From Pseudeuparius sepicola (Eukaryota > Arthropoda > Insecta > Coleoptera > Anthribidae), in the NCBI GenBank assembly GCA_963920635.1, contig OY987298.1, positions 38,409,787 through 38,473,786 on the forward strand: 64,000 nucleotides of DNA, given 5' to 3'. The notes under the pieces are model-generated. The model saw only the letters and a list, made by a program, of their open reading frames with translations, was not told the origin of the DNA and did no database searches. Position numbers and translations under genes: made by a program. Positions 48,431 to 61,536 of this stretch are shown in pieces. Each line of letters starts with the position of its first letter. The stretch's first letter is position 1.

Positions 48431-50589
48431 TAGCCGACGAAACAACAATCTACTGCAGCACTAAACTATTTCTTGTTGTCGTACTACCTAAAATAAATTA
48501 ATATTATTTATTAGACACTATCTATGACACTAAGAAAGAAAAAATAGCATAATGTAATAACAAAATTACTCACGAATATCTCTCCAAAACGGATTTTCAA
48601 CTTTATACTTTTCAGTCCGATATTTGTGCGGAAGAGGGTGTTTGTTTTCGGGGCGGTCATCACTTGCGTTAGGTAAGAAGTGAAGTGAGTGAAGCCTAGT
48701 GGTTTATATATAAAAAATAATAATATATACATCAAAATGCGTTGCGCTCATTGTGGGGTTTACCGCGTTTCTTTCGGTATAGGTACGACAACCCCTTTAC
48801 CTTCATATAGAAATGTATCAAAAATGAAATTTGTATGTATAAATACTGTTTGGTTCAATTATTATAAAAGTACGTCTTCCCCAGTTCTGGGAGATAAAAG
48901 CCTTTTTTAATAGTGATAGATGCGGTTCGCACTTTTAAGTGAACCATCGGTGTAGGTACTTACTTCCCATCCACTGAGCTAAGGTTAATTCGATGAGGTA
49001 ACGTTGAGATATTTTTCTGAATCTGCAGGCAGATGGAGATAGTAGAAATTATGTGGTTGCGTACGAAAAATCTACCATAACTCAAGAATCAGATTACGGG
49101 CAAGCCTTCGCTTTAGCGTTTAGTTTTTACTTTAACTTTAATTTAAAGTGTCCGCCAAAACTATCCCTCACTTTTGATTATTTTTGAAAGATTTGTAATG
49201 AAAATATATCCTGATTCAAGGACTGGGAAAACAAAGACAAAATCAAACGTGAGGGGTAGAGTTATAACACTAATTAAAAAATAAGAGATATTCAATATTA
49301 TTATACCTATAGTTAATGTTCCAATATTAAACCAAATGAGAAGGTATAAAAAATATGATTTATTTTCTAAAATATTTAAAATATATTTTTTGTTTTTATA
49401 TTTTTCATTAGGAAAATTCATTAAAATAAAAATTTTGCACTTTAAAAATGAGACTTTTAATGCATATTATCATTACCAATGCTTTACCTTAAAAATATTT
49501 TTTACGAAATTTTAAAGTTGTGTTTAATATCGTTGCAACTTGCAACAAACATGAAGTTAGGTGATTCAATATTAGGTTAATTTTACAAATATGCTTGAAT
49601 TTAAACAAAGTTATGCCAAAGTGATTTGGTTTTGATTAATTTATAAAAGCATTTAGGGTGAATATTAAAAACATTTTTTTATATAATATTAATAATTTAT
49701 TTATTTATTAATTTTGCCATAACTTTGAATTCTAAACAACAAATAAGGATACTTTACTTTTGAACGAATTTTATATTTTTTGACCCATCCTGTATGCTAT
49801 TTGACTTGCAATCATTCTAAGTGCATGTAATATGATTATCCAACATAACTTTCGGCAATATTTGAATTTTGGTGTGTAATTAATAACAAAATTTATCATA
49901 ATTATGTTGCACACTTAAATGACCATGTCTGTATAAACGTTGGTATCCACTTTCCATTCGTCCAATCCTTTTCGTTTACTATTTTTCTTTACATATTTAT
50001 TACCTTTTTCTTTTAGGAGAAAGGTATTAGAATATTTTTCTAAACAGATAAAATAATAACAATAATAATATTAATGATAATATAATAAGAGACCTGCTGA
50101 AATGTAAGCGTAAAATTCAGGTAAGTTGATTTAAATATACTATAAATTCATAGCAAAATATTAACCAAAAATGTGTAAATTTACCAAATATCAACAGCAA
50201 ACTTTCAATAATTATGTAAGAATACATAATATCTTACGAGAACCTACACAAAACTAGGTAAATTTATATACAACAAGAAAGTAAATTTACGAGCTTATGC
50301 AAGTATTATTAATAGTTTTGGTATTTAGTTTTGTAATTTTCCGATGTTTTCGTAACTTTCATACTAAATTTTACGCAGGCGAGAATATTATATGTATATT
50401 TACAAGCTTATATTAGTACCTTTAGTAAGTTACTACCGTATTTATACATTAATGTATAAGCAAATTTCACAAGTAATTTTACGGCATGTCTGTAAAATTT
50501 AGGTTCGATAGTAATAATACTCGAAATAAGTATTGTAACAAGTTTACAGTGTTTTTTTGTGTAAAATCGCGAAATGATTTTTAACAGTG
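48431..50589. other. Very AT-rich intergenic sequence
   Basis: No recognisable gene. The region 50090-50585 carries repeated GTAAAATTTAC / TTTACAAG-like words resembling those inside the next element and may be a remnant of the same family. Confidence 0.35.
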
Positions 50590-51035
50590 TACACTGAAAA
50601 AAGGATTTTACGATTTTACAATAATTTTACTGCTTTTAGTGCGACCAATAGATATCTTGTAAATGCCCAAAAATAATGTGAGGATCAATTAGATTACATT
50701 TAGTTTGTAAAATTAATTTACAAAGAATCTGTGAAATTAGTTATGTGTTGTAATTAATATTTACAAGTTATTTGTAATTTTCCTGAATAATAATACACCG
50801 ATTTTGCGAAATTACTTTGTAAAATTAAGTAGCTTCTCGTGAAAATACCTACTTGTACTTTTGTAAAAATACTTTGCAAACTTACTTTTTAAAATTACTT
50901 TGTAAAATTGCTTTTTAAATTTTAATATAGTGGGTATAAAAAATTATTGAAACGCTTACTACATTTCAAAAAACTATATTCATAAATTAAAACATGTATA
51001 GTATAAAATATATAGGTATATTCCTACTATTAATC

Positions 51036-51455
51036 AAAGTTTTACATTTAAGTGAACGAAAATATTTATTACATAAAAAAAGTATACTTATTAATACGAA
51101 CACGAGGAAAGAACTATATTTATATGTAACAGAAAATATTTACATTCTTAACCAAATACTTCTTAAAAAACAAATCAATTTATACATTTAAATAAACGAA
51201 AACATTTACATAAAAAGACATGTTATTAAACATGAACAAAAGGAAAGAACTATTATATTTATACCTAACACAAAAATATTTACTTTCTTAACCAAATGTA
51301 TCCTTAAAAACAAATCAATTTATACATTTTAATTAGTGAAAATATTTACATAAAAGGCACAGTTATCAAATATGAACAGGAGGAAAGAACTATACCTAAC
51401 ACAAAACATTTACTTCTTAACCAAATACTTTCTTAACAAGAAATCTTTTTTAAAC
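51036..51455. repeat. Three tandem units of about 141 bp
   Basis: The anchors GAAAATATTTATTACATAAA, GAAAACATTTACATAAAAAG and GAAAATATTTACATAAAAGG start near 51057, 51198 and 51339. Each is followed by GGAAAGAACTAT and CTTAACCAAAT. Confidence 0.7.
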
Positions 51456-51485
51456 AAAATATACGTACCTACACTATGTTAAGAA

Positions 51486-51823
51486 GGGGTTGCCAACAGA
51501 GAAAGTGAGGTTAGATTTCGTTTTTTTTTAGTTGTAGGTATAGCATAAAATCTAATAACATTTTACCTGGCAAAAATTTAGTATACAAACATTTCTGTCT
51601 TAATTTGAATCATAAGATCTTATAAGCAGTGTTTTGTTTTATAGGTTATGAAAACCTTGGGGAAATAATAATTCCAGCGCATATGCTTTTAAGACCTTAT
51701 GACTAAAATGAAGACAGAAATGTGCGTACTAAATTTTTTCCAGGTAAAATGTTATTAGATTTTTTGCTTTATAACTTAAAAAAATACGAAATCTAACCAC
51801 ACTTTCTCTGTGGGTAACCCCCC
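51486..51823. mobile_element. Nested fold-back MITE
   Basis: GGGGTTGCCAACAGAGAAAG and CTTTCTCTGTGGGTAACCCC form the ends. The arms continue through TCTAATAACATTTTACCTGG and its complement, and through TTTCTGTCTT / AAGACAGAAA. Confidence 0.65.
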
Positions 51824-53012
51824 GTAACGCAAATGGTAAAACATATGTTTTTTATTTCAATTTTAAACTTAGATTTAAAACTGCAATTGATAGAGACCGT
51901 TGATTGTTTTGGCAATCGTAGCAATATGTTTTTCACTTAAGTGTTTTTTAAATTTAATGTAATTTTTAAAAGATGAAAAACAGTTCACATACTTGCAGGT
52001 GAAAATTATTCCAGGGAGATGCCTGAGATAGCTCAGATGAATATGGCACTGATAAATTAAAAGAACAAACGTCGCAAATAATCATGTTGTATTTCTTAAA
52101 AATCTTACCTTTTACTTCAAACACAGTAATAATTGTACCTATACGCGTATAGGCCTTCGTACACTATTAAACTATAAAGATTGCACCACCTTTGACTTTG
52201 CACCTGTCGATCTGTTACCAATGCCGTAAAGATTGTAAAGAACGCCGACTGCCGCCGTGCGCGTGTTTAGAACAGCAAGGCCACGCAATGTGGCCGGCGT
52301 CGCACGTGATCTCGTCTTGAAATACTATTGGCGAACGATTACAAAACTTCTGTGAGTTCCCAATCGCCAATTTGAATATTAGTTTTAACGTGATATTGCT
52401 TCATATCTTTGTGAATTCACATTTTGAACTTACACTTATATGTGAAATTACATAAAGGAAAGGAAATGTACAGATAAATATACGTAAGTTAGGTTTTTCC
52501 ACAAAACAATTTTGTATATTCACCATTTTGGGGAAAATTAACATAAAATTTTATTTAAACATTACAATTATTCATGTACACTTACCGTAGTTTAATTGTA
52601 ATAATTTTGTAATTTTATAGTTCCTTTTTTTCAGTGTATGGCTTTTTACCGCGCATTGGAAAGGTGATGGAAAGGCGAATCCAGCGCACTAGTTGAGAAG
52701 GTTGAAGATTGCAAAAAAAATAAAATGTATTTTTTCAATTTATTATATCTTCAACGCAAAAATTGCTAATATCCTTGTAAAACTTGCATCTTATAGCTTC
52801 GGCTATAACATGCAAGTTTCACAAGGATAGGGCTCCCGGCCAGATCCTTGTTGATTTCCACAAATTTGGACGATATAGTAGTGAATGTGAATGAACCTGT
52901 TTCCTGTGTCACTTCTTCTTCACATTTATTTTATTGTTTTCTGGATTCAACAATAACCTAACTTGTTCTTGTTGGTGTTTACTATGTTTTGTGAAATTTT
53001 GACGCTGGTAGT

Positions 53013-54287
53013 AATCCGAATTGCCCTTCAATTTGAAGCAAATTATGTGCTATGAACAAATTTCGAAAAATCAATAGTTTTTGATTTAACGCATTTTAAA
53101 TTTGGACAATCCTAAGATTATTTCCATAACAAAAGACAAGAAAATAATTTTCTGGGGAGTTCTTACAACTATCCTATTACCTCACGCAGTTGTTGTGTCA
53201 TTTTAAATGTACAAGGTATCCGATGGAACAATCCCACCACCCTTACTTCTTTAAGTTTTTGAGACACAAAAAAACTTTATAAACAAAAGTTGTAGCTCAT
53301 AAACAGTTTTTTATTAACCATATTATGAATATATAGGGCATTTCTTAAAAGCGAAACCAAATATACTTTTTTTAACGGGAGCACCCCATAGGTTATTAGT
53401 TGTTGAAATCTATACTCATCATTACGGTTAAAACGGTATACAACTTTATAACATTCTCTTTTAATGTTTTTGGAATATTTAATTTTCAAATTTTATATTA
53501 AACCATTGAGTAAAGGAATAAATTTACTCAATGATTAAACCTATACGTACATACATATTTAACTTGGATTTGTGGATCGCGTGATAAAGATACACGGTCA
53601 ATGTAATAACAAAAAATGTTTGATGTAACTTTGTTTGATGTGACTTTACCTTGGTTTCTTTCTTCTTCTTGTTATTGCATATTGCATGAATTGTCTATCT
53701 TTATCAGGCGATCCACAAATCCAAATTAAATAGGTTTAGTGTATATTTTTTTAAATAGGTTTAGTATAATATTTGAAAACTAAATATTTAAAAAACGGTA
53801 AAAGATAATGTTAATAAAGTTTTGCATATCGTTTTAACCGTAATGACGAGTGGCGTAAAAAAACCAAAAACATATGGGGTGTTCCCAGTTCCCATTAAAA
53901 AAGCGTATGTTTCGTATGCCCCGCTTTTAAGAAATACTCTGTATAATGACAAAAACTGTTTATAATAAGCTACAACTTTTGTTTGAAAAGTTTTTTTATC
54001 ACAAAAACTAAAAGATATAAGGGGGAGGAATTGTTCCTTGGGACACCCTGTATATTTGAAATAATGATAAAACAACTCTGTGAGATATTAGGATAGTCGT
54101 AAGAACTCCTCAGAAAATTAATTTATCGTTTTTTGTTTTTGAAATATTCTTAGGATTGTCTACTACAGACTTTCCTCATGCATGCATAGCTAATTTTAAA
54201 ATGCGATAACGAAAAAACTGTTGACTTTTCAGAAATCGCTTAAAGTGCATAATGTGCTTCAAATTGAAGGACAATTCGGATGCACCA
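53013..54287. mobile_element. 1.27-kb palindromic element, arms about 500 bp
   Basis: TCCGAATTGCCCTTCAATTT at the left is mirrored by AAATTGAAGGACAATTCGGA at the right. Intermediate blocks match in mirrored order: AGTTCTTACAACTATCC, AACAAAAGTTGTAGCT, CATTACGGTTAAAACG. The centre (53500-53760) holds CCATTGAGTAAAG and its mirror. GGGACACCCTGTATATT occurs on the right arm only. Confidence 0.65.
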
Positions 54288-54289
54288 CT

Positions 54290-55670
54290 TTTCCAGGTCA
54301 CTGCAAAAAAAAATCTATCGACCGCAGCGCCATCTACAATTTGCAATGGAAAAATTAAACTTGAGCATACAAATAGTAAAAGTATGCAACGAGCTCTACC
54401 TGCCTTTTTTTACGGAACTAAAATATATCATTGCTTTGCTGAGATATGAAGTCTTTTGTGAATCACCCTGTATTATTTAACTACTACCATTTCGGTTTGA
54501 GTAGTTCGGGAAGGTTATGGCTGCCTTAATGAACCTAAAAATTTATAGTCCCATGAAGCCGCTAACTTTATTTATGTAGTTATAGCCGAAGTGCTGTTGG
54601 AAAACATTCCAATCAAATTTGTCCTTTAGACAATCTATGTTGCCACATATCGCTCTCCAGAGTTGGCTGCCTAAAACTATTGAGTAAAACCATAGATCTA
54701 GATTCTTCTATGGTAAAACTCAGTGAATTCTTTCCTTGTGTGATTTCCATACTACTTATTATTTTTTTCATTTTTTTCATCCAAGGGTCAATCACTGCGA
54801 AATGCCAAAGAACCCAGCACTATACGTGAGGGCTGCCGATGCGTAGGCCTACAAAGCGACTACCGAAACCGCTCCCCATACATTATTTTTTTGGTGAAAC
54901 GAAGACGTCGACGGACCCACATAATTATACTTAGCAGCTTTCAGACAATCGAGGCGCAGGTATCAAATATCTCGGAGTGTATTCACTCTGTACGTAGGCC
55001 GACGGACCTTTTATTGTCCGATCGACTAAAGAAACACCGTTCGCGGGTTCAAGCCACGCCGGATAAAAAGGTGATTTTTTTGGAGGATCTCATAGGGGCG
55101 TAGCTGGGGCAATACTCTTGGTGAATGCGATGGTACCTTTTAAGATCCGCCTGATTATGGAACTAAATATTCGAGAACGTGTGTTGCAACGGTCATTCTC
55201 CCTAACAATCGGATCATTTGGGAGTATTTTTATTATAGGGAACAATTTAGTTTGAAACCAGTCAATCCCACATAGTTTGTTAAGTTCTTAGACAGCTTCA
55301 TAGGAGGCAGGAGCCAATAGGGTTTGAATCCCAAGTATGAAGACAATTTTTTTCACGGGTTATCTTTTATTCGGCCGGTATGCACAGATAAACAGCCATC
55401 TTTAGTTCTCCATCCGATTCGGAACTGCATTTTCAGTTTTCGGTTTCGACCAGATTTTGATGGCCATTTACGTAAAGCTAAGATCTATCTTGCGCCAATT
55501 GCCGCAGCGCCTCGAGATCTATCCGAATCAGGCCATCAGAGAAACGTCCCTACGTCTTGGCGGATACTTTCTCGAAAAAACAAAGTTAAAACTTTTAAAA
55601 CAATAAAACAATAAAAAAATTTCAACAAAAAAAAACTAAAACCGACTTCAAAAATTTGCCCGTATGCACA
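54290..55670. other. Intergenic, moderate GC, unassigned
   Basis: No recognised protein. The stretch 54830-55560 is less AT-rich than its neighbours and could be an old degraded element. The B-box-like words at 55040 and 55322 lack an A box. Confidence 0.3.
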
Positions 55671-55673
55671 CTC

Positions 55674-56258
55674 CACTAAAATTAAAAAAAAAAAATTACA
55701 CCGACTTCACAAATTTGCCCATATGCACATTTCAACTAAAATTTTAGAAATATTTTTTTCCTTCTAAATTGAGTTATCTTTGGATTTGGTGACAGTCAAG
55801 GCAAGCAAGGAATTTAAATTTGGATATGAATACATCATACCCTACATACATCATAACTTACCTACTGTCACCGACTCCAGAGATAACTCCAATTTAGGGA
55901 CAGAAAAATATTTCTAAAATTTTAGTTGAAATATGATGTGCATATTTTTTGCGAAGTCGGTGTTATTTTTTGTTACTTTTTTTAAGAAATTTCATCCCCT
56001 ATTTTCCACCCTAACGGGTGTAATTTTTTCTTCAAATTTAAATGGGGCCACTCCTAAAGTAATCCCTTTCTAATAAAAAGATAATCATCAAAATCGATCC
56101 AACATGAAATTTCATCCCCTATTTTTCAACCCTTAGGGGTGGGATTTTTTCTTCAAATTTAAATGGGGCCACCTCTAAGGTACTCCCTTTCTAATAAAAA
56201 AAAAGATTCACCGAAATCGGTTCAATATGAAATTCCATCCCCTATTTGTCCACCCCAA
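55674..56258. repeat. Left arm of a long, nearly identical inverted repeat
   Basis: From CACTAAAATTAAAAAAAAAA to CCTATTTGTCCACCCC this matches the reverse complement of 60678-61261 almost base for base, apart from homopolymer lengths. Internally it has its own fold-back (about 55700-55965, ACCGACTTCACAAATTTG to GCGAAGTCGGTGT). Tandem units of about 118 bp with CTTCAAATTTAAATGGGGCC follow. Confidence 0.85.
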
Positions 56259-56369
56259 GTATAGGTATACTTAACTCTGAAATAATATAAAAGCATGGCA
56301 ATGTATCCGTTTTAATTTGTTTTTATTCAAAATTATACTGTTAAATATTTTCTAGTCCGGCCAATATTA

Positions 56370-56870
56370 TTTCCCTCTTGGCACCCGCTCCGACTGAGGT
56401 CCACGCTTCAACCTACCGGATGGAATAGGTACCTACTTCTCGGTGACTTGGCGGCACACCCCTCGGAGGGTGGCCTGGGGATTGCTGTAGTGACCGTTCG
56501 ACTCGACGAGGGTCGTACGAGTTGTGCTAGGTAGATGGCAGACGGTACAACAAGTGACGTCATTTTTATCGATTGGCCACCTTTGTCTGGGGGGGTGACG
56601 GTGACACGGCAAAAGCCAAAAGCCGTTCTGAATAAAAAATGGTAGCCGTGGCGTCGCTTTATTTTTTCGTTTGCGGTGGAGATATTTTGGGATAATTAAA
56701 TAATGTGCGTTGTCGCGTTTAATGTGATAGTGCCCGCGCCTGTGCTATACGTTTGGAATATGTGTTGGAACCCATGCTTTTGAAAGTGTTTTTAATTGCT
56801 TTCATTGTTTGAGTTTTTCATATATCCCTACTTATTCTTCTTAGGAGTATATATTCACTTTAAAGTAAGT
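56370..56870 (+). promoter_or_regulatory. Possible promoter / first non-coding exon, GC-rich patch
   Basis: This sits in an AT-rich desert. It contains TGACGTCA (56555-56562), then TATCGATT (56567-56574, DRE-like) overlapping ATTGG, and a strong donor-like GTAAGT at 56865-56870. A second TGACGTCA is at 56917-56924. The arrangement resembles an insect TATA-less promoter with a first exon, but no downstream exon was found. Chance or a GC-rich repeat remain possible. Confidence 0.25.
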
Positions 56871-57049
56871 ACACCTATTATTTTTTCTTTGTTTTGGGAA
56901 TTTAAGGCGTTGGCTGTGACGTCACATGCCTAATTACGTGGGGGAGCCTGGGAATTTTCAGATTTTTGTAGATGTGGGACAAAATATAATTTATTTTTTT
57001 TTGTTTATTACATGAATATAGGACGTAATACGCCATACAGTGCGGTACA

Positions 57050-57480
57050 CTGTATTTTTTTTTCATTTTAAAGGGGTAAATAGCGTTAAATAGTAAAAAA
57101 TGTATGAAATGACAGTAAGAGCTTATTTTTTATTAGATCTGAGGTAAATAGAAGTTAATTATGCTTAAATAGAACCTAATACGCTATGCAGTGCAGTATA
57201 TGTAATGTTTTTTTTCATCGCAAAGGGGATAAATATTGCTAATTAGACAAAAAAGCGCGGGAAATGAGAGTATTTGTACCTATTTTAAATAGTTATGTAG
57301 GTATAAACGGTACGTAAACAATAAATTGACACTGACAGTCCATGTAATGTTTTTTTTTTTCATTGCAAAGGGGGTAAATAGCGTTAATTAGACAAAAAAG
57401 CGCGGGAAATGAGAGTGATTGTATCTATTTTAAATATTTCTTCACGTACATACGGTACTTATCCAATAAATTGACATTTA
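57050..57480. repeat. Three tandem units of about 145-152 bp
   Basis: The anchor AAGGGGTAAATAGCGTTAAA-like recurs at about 57071, 57223 and 57368. The last two units share AGACAAAAAAGCGCGGGAAA and ACAATAAATTGACA; the first is more diverged. Confidence 0.6.
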
Positions 57481-57489
57481 TGTGCGAAT

Positions 57490-60400
57490 TTCGCGGAAAT
57501 ATGGACCCGCGGTATTGTAATTACTCATTACGCTGCAATTACACGGTATGATGGCTGCGGGGTGCGGGGGAGAGGTCATGCGCTCGGTGCGCATGCGCGG
57601 GGCTACCAGGGGCGTAGGAGTGGGGGGTAATGTAGGAAAAAGGAGTGGGGGGACCAAAAAAGGGGTGGGGGGACTATTTTGAACTCTCAATTGTTAACTA
57701 CTGCTGTATGTAACTCGTTATATATTAGAGACACACAAATTTTATGAGCAAAATATGTTCATACATTGATCCACTACAACTACTTTTATTAGGGTCAATT
57801 TTCTCAAAAAAATATTTTGGAAACCATCCATATTGTTTAGAAAACCACCCTATAGCTCAATTCGTGCCAGGAGTTCGAGTGCGATCTTTTGGTTGCACAC
57901 TCAGGAGGCAGTACCCAAGCAACTTTGAAAAAATCATCCTGTTTAGAATTTTTTTGCGACCCCTATAAGCGCATCTTTATTGGACTAAATAGATTTTGAC
58001 AAAACTGCTATTGAACACCTTTTTTACTAAGGAAGCGTACAAAGGCCACCAAGTCAAGTAGATAGTGGGATTCTTCTACTAGGTTAAAGTAACGTGTACT
58101 ATTGAAAAGGAAGAACATTCACTATTTTCATTGCAGTATAGAGCCCAATTTTTCGTTTTAAGTTACACACTTTTTTATAGGACAAGAAAAAAACAAAATT
58201 TAAATATGGGAGTTAGGTACGTACCGATTTGCTCTGTCATCGTAGGTACATTATTTCCAATATCAAAGTTTTGACTTTGACTTGTCTTTATTGGCAATAC
58301 GAGGTTGAGATACAATGTATTTAATACAACCACAGGTTTTTTGATGGGAGAACAGTAATTTTGCATTTATGATGCTATAAACAGTTGCATGGGTTTTTAT
58401 ATACAATGAATTTTACATACAATTCTAAAATTATTATGAAATAAAGGAAGGAAGAATTGAGTGAATTTATGAAGAAGTATTTTAATTTTCACTTTTTTTG
58501 TTTACTGATAATTATATTTTTACAAAATTTGAAATATACAGGGTATTCGGGAATGATATGCAAATATTATTTGGAGAAAGTGTTCTACAGGTGGTTTTAA
58601 GGAGGGTCTTTCGTATAAAATTTTTCGATTAATTAAGCCTCCCTGCAATGTCATTCCAGCCTTAACGGGAGACAAAATTTGTTTTTGATATTTTTCTCAA
58701 AAACGGTTGAATCCATAAATTTGAATTTTGGGACAATGTACCAGCAAGATGGAAGACATTTTACGGCATAATTACTTTTTGCACCCTATATGCATCCTAA
58801 GGGTAGAATCCGAGTATTTTTTTTATTTAAATGTCTTTCAATTCCAGACAAAAAGTATTATATAGCTATATCGCGCTCATAAACAGTAAAGTACCTACAA
58901 AAATTACAAACATGACACCCATTTGCTACATTTTTATCTATAATCGTGAGTGTCATAAACTAAAAAAAATAACACGAGTAAAAAAAAGTTTTTAAATTAA
59001 TTAATACAAATTGTCTAGGAAATTCTTTCACTTTTCCCTTCGGCGGGATGTAAAGGAAAATGCATCTAATGGCCTAGAAACAATTCAAGCACTCAAAGGC
59101 AATTCCCTAGCAGTAGTTATTCGCGAAGTAGAGTGGCAAAGCGAAGTTTGCAGGTCGATTTTGGAATTTTGAGCTATGGGTTTGTAGTTTACTCTTACAG
59201 GGCTTGATCCTACCGCCATATTCACACACTTATTTACGACCACTATATCGTGTCTACTCGTATGTATCTACTGCAAGTTACCATAACAATTTGTTGTCCA
59301 TATAGCTGTAATGGCGAAGTTAGTTAATAATGCATGTGGCAGTTAATCGGTCGTTTTGTTGGTCGTGTCATTTCGTAAAAAGAGAACGCCGGACGCCAAA
59401 ATAGCACCAGACGTCTGCAGGAACTTCCATAATTTAATGGCCGACGTCTCGAACGGCCAACGGACGTATACTTTATTTCCACAAAAAGACGAGCTGAATC
59501 AATAAAATACACTTAAATTATATCTAATCTTTGATGAAGTGCCATTAACGTGTACCAAACCGAGTCTTCTAAGTGGCAATTACATTATATATAATTATTT
59601 ATAAAACATTACTGCCATGAGGCTTCCACTCATACCTGGTAGTTAACTTTAATATACGGGATTCACAATATGTCAATAATCCACAGCGCGTACAATATTT
59701 CATACAGACGCACGGTCAGTTTTATTGACTTTTCAAGTAAAGACGGAAATCGAGAATACTGTTTTCCTGCGAAATGAATACATAAAACTTTATGTGTTCA
59801 TTGTGGGGTGTTTATAAAAATACACGCGTGAAAATGTACTGCAGTCGTAAGTCGTAATTGTTTTTCACTGTAAGTGAACTAAAAAAGTTCAGTCGATGCG
59901 GCAAAACATCATTACTGACTTAGTTATTGGAAAGAGCAGCTAGAGTTCCTTAGTTTCTATAAAACAGTATAACTACGGAATATGTTGGCAAATCCTGCCA
60001 AATTTGGGCAACCACAACCAGGCCTGGTAGTCCAGCAATAATCTTACGTTAATTATTGTTCTTGCACTGGTCCTAAAATGGAGACACCCAGGGCTTCAGG
60101 TTCGTATATAAAGTATACAAAAATGATTCGTGCAATGGTCTCACCTCAAATAAAATTATAATAAATAGTTTTAATTTAATTTAGTTAACTATAGTAAATA
60201 GGAATTTGACAACTTGTCCCCATTCTTTATGCTTTCTTATTATTATGTATGTATCATTAATTAAGTTAACCAAGAGTTTCGACTTACGCTTCAGTTGCAG
60301 ATAACAAAAAAATCTTGAAACCTAAAATTTTTCCGAAAACATAATTGAAAAAGTTGTTGTTTTTGATGAGTTAGATACAGGATGTGATCCTGTATATTCC

Positions 60401-60580
60401 TGTATATTCCCCATTTAAATTTCTTAGTCTATTTTCGGAAATGCTTATGATAATCTGTGAAGGCTTATCTAACCCTTGTGTTTTGGGCTTGAGTCAGTAT
60501 TTTTAACAGACTTCAAAAAAGGAGGAGGTTATCAATTCGGTTGTGTTTTGATTTTTTTTATGTTTGTTACCTCAGAACTC
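57490..60580. other. Spacer between the inverted arms, no gene seen
   Basis: Includes lone element tips (TATACAGGGTATTCGGG near 58537; CAGGATGTGATCCTGTATA near 60377) and AT-rich sequence. The G-rich stretch at 57550-57680 gives a proline-rich ORF on the other strand that is not convincing. Confidence 0.35.
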
Positions 60581-60677
60581 CGTCATTTATAAACCGATTT
60601 GGACAATTCTTTTTTTATTTGAAAGGGTATACTTACAGAATGGTCCCATTTAAATTTGAAGAAAAAATTCCACCCCT

Positions 60678-61261
60678 AAGGGTGGACAAATAGGGGATGG
60701 AATTTCATATTGAACCGATTTCGGTGAATCTTTTTTTTTATTAGAAAGGGAGTACCTTAGAGGTGGCCCCATTTAAATTTGAAGAAAAAATCCCACCCCT
60801 AAGGGTTGAAAAATAGGGGATGAAATTTCATGTTGGATCGATTTTGATGATTATCTTTTTATTAGAAAGGGATTACTTTAGGAGTGGCCCCATTTAAATT
60901 TGAAGAAAAAATTACACCCGTTAGGGTGGAAAATAGGGGATGAAATTTCTTAAAAAAAGTAACAAAAAATAACACCGACTTCGCAAAAAATATGCACATC
61001 ATATTTCAACTAAAATTTTAGAAATATTTTTCTGTCCCTAAATTGGAGTTATCTCTGGAGTCGGTGACAGTAGGTAAGTTATGATGTATGTAGGGTATGA
61101 TGTATTCATATCCAAATTTAAATTCCTTGCTTGCCTTGACTGTCACCAAATCCAAAGATAACTCAATTTAGAAGGAAAAAATATTTCTAAAATTTTAGTT
61201 GAAATGTGCATATGGGCAAATTTGTGAAGTCGGTGTAATATTTTTTTTTTTAATTTTAGTG
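60678..61261. repeat. Right arm of the long inverted repeat
   Basis: Reverse complement of 55674-56258. An extra, more diverged tandem unit lies just inside (about 60583-60690, CCCATTTAAATTTGAAGAAA). It is preceded by a GACTTCAAAAAAGGAGGAGG word near 60510 that is common in insect repeats. The outer end is 275 bp from the 61537 ORF. Confidence 0.85.
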
Positions 61262-61536
61262 TACCTACACGTACTAGGGATTAAAGAATAAAGTAATTTA
61301 TGGAAAACCAACGAGTAATTCACATATTATAATCTATGTGAATACGTACACCCAAAATATTTTAGGAACTATTATTAAACTTAATTGTAATACTATATAT
61401 TTTTTGAGAAGTGGGGGTATATGTTGCAGATAAAAGCCGCGGGTGGAAGCGCCTAAAATCATTCTCTCCGTACTTCGAATCCGACATTGTATATTTTACC
61501 TAGTAATTTGCCAGTCTCGTAAAAATTATAGCCAAT

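Larger units (their letters stand above)
50590..52638. mobile_element. 2.05-kb TIR element flanked by TA
   Basis: Ends CACTGAAAAAAGGA and complement (TCCTTTTTTTCAGTG) lie inside TA dinucleotides. The subterminal regions repeat TTTGTAAAATTA-like words. It includes three tandem 141-bp units and a nested fold-back, and a GC-richer stretch at 52190-52320. No transposase recognised. Confidence 0.55.

Noticed and set aside
55030..55345. tRNA or tRNA-derived SINE (B-box-like GGGTTCAAGCC and GGTTTGAATCCC)
   Set aside because: No A box at the right distance and no cloverleaf could be drawn around either.
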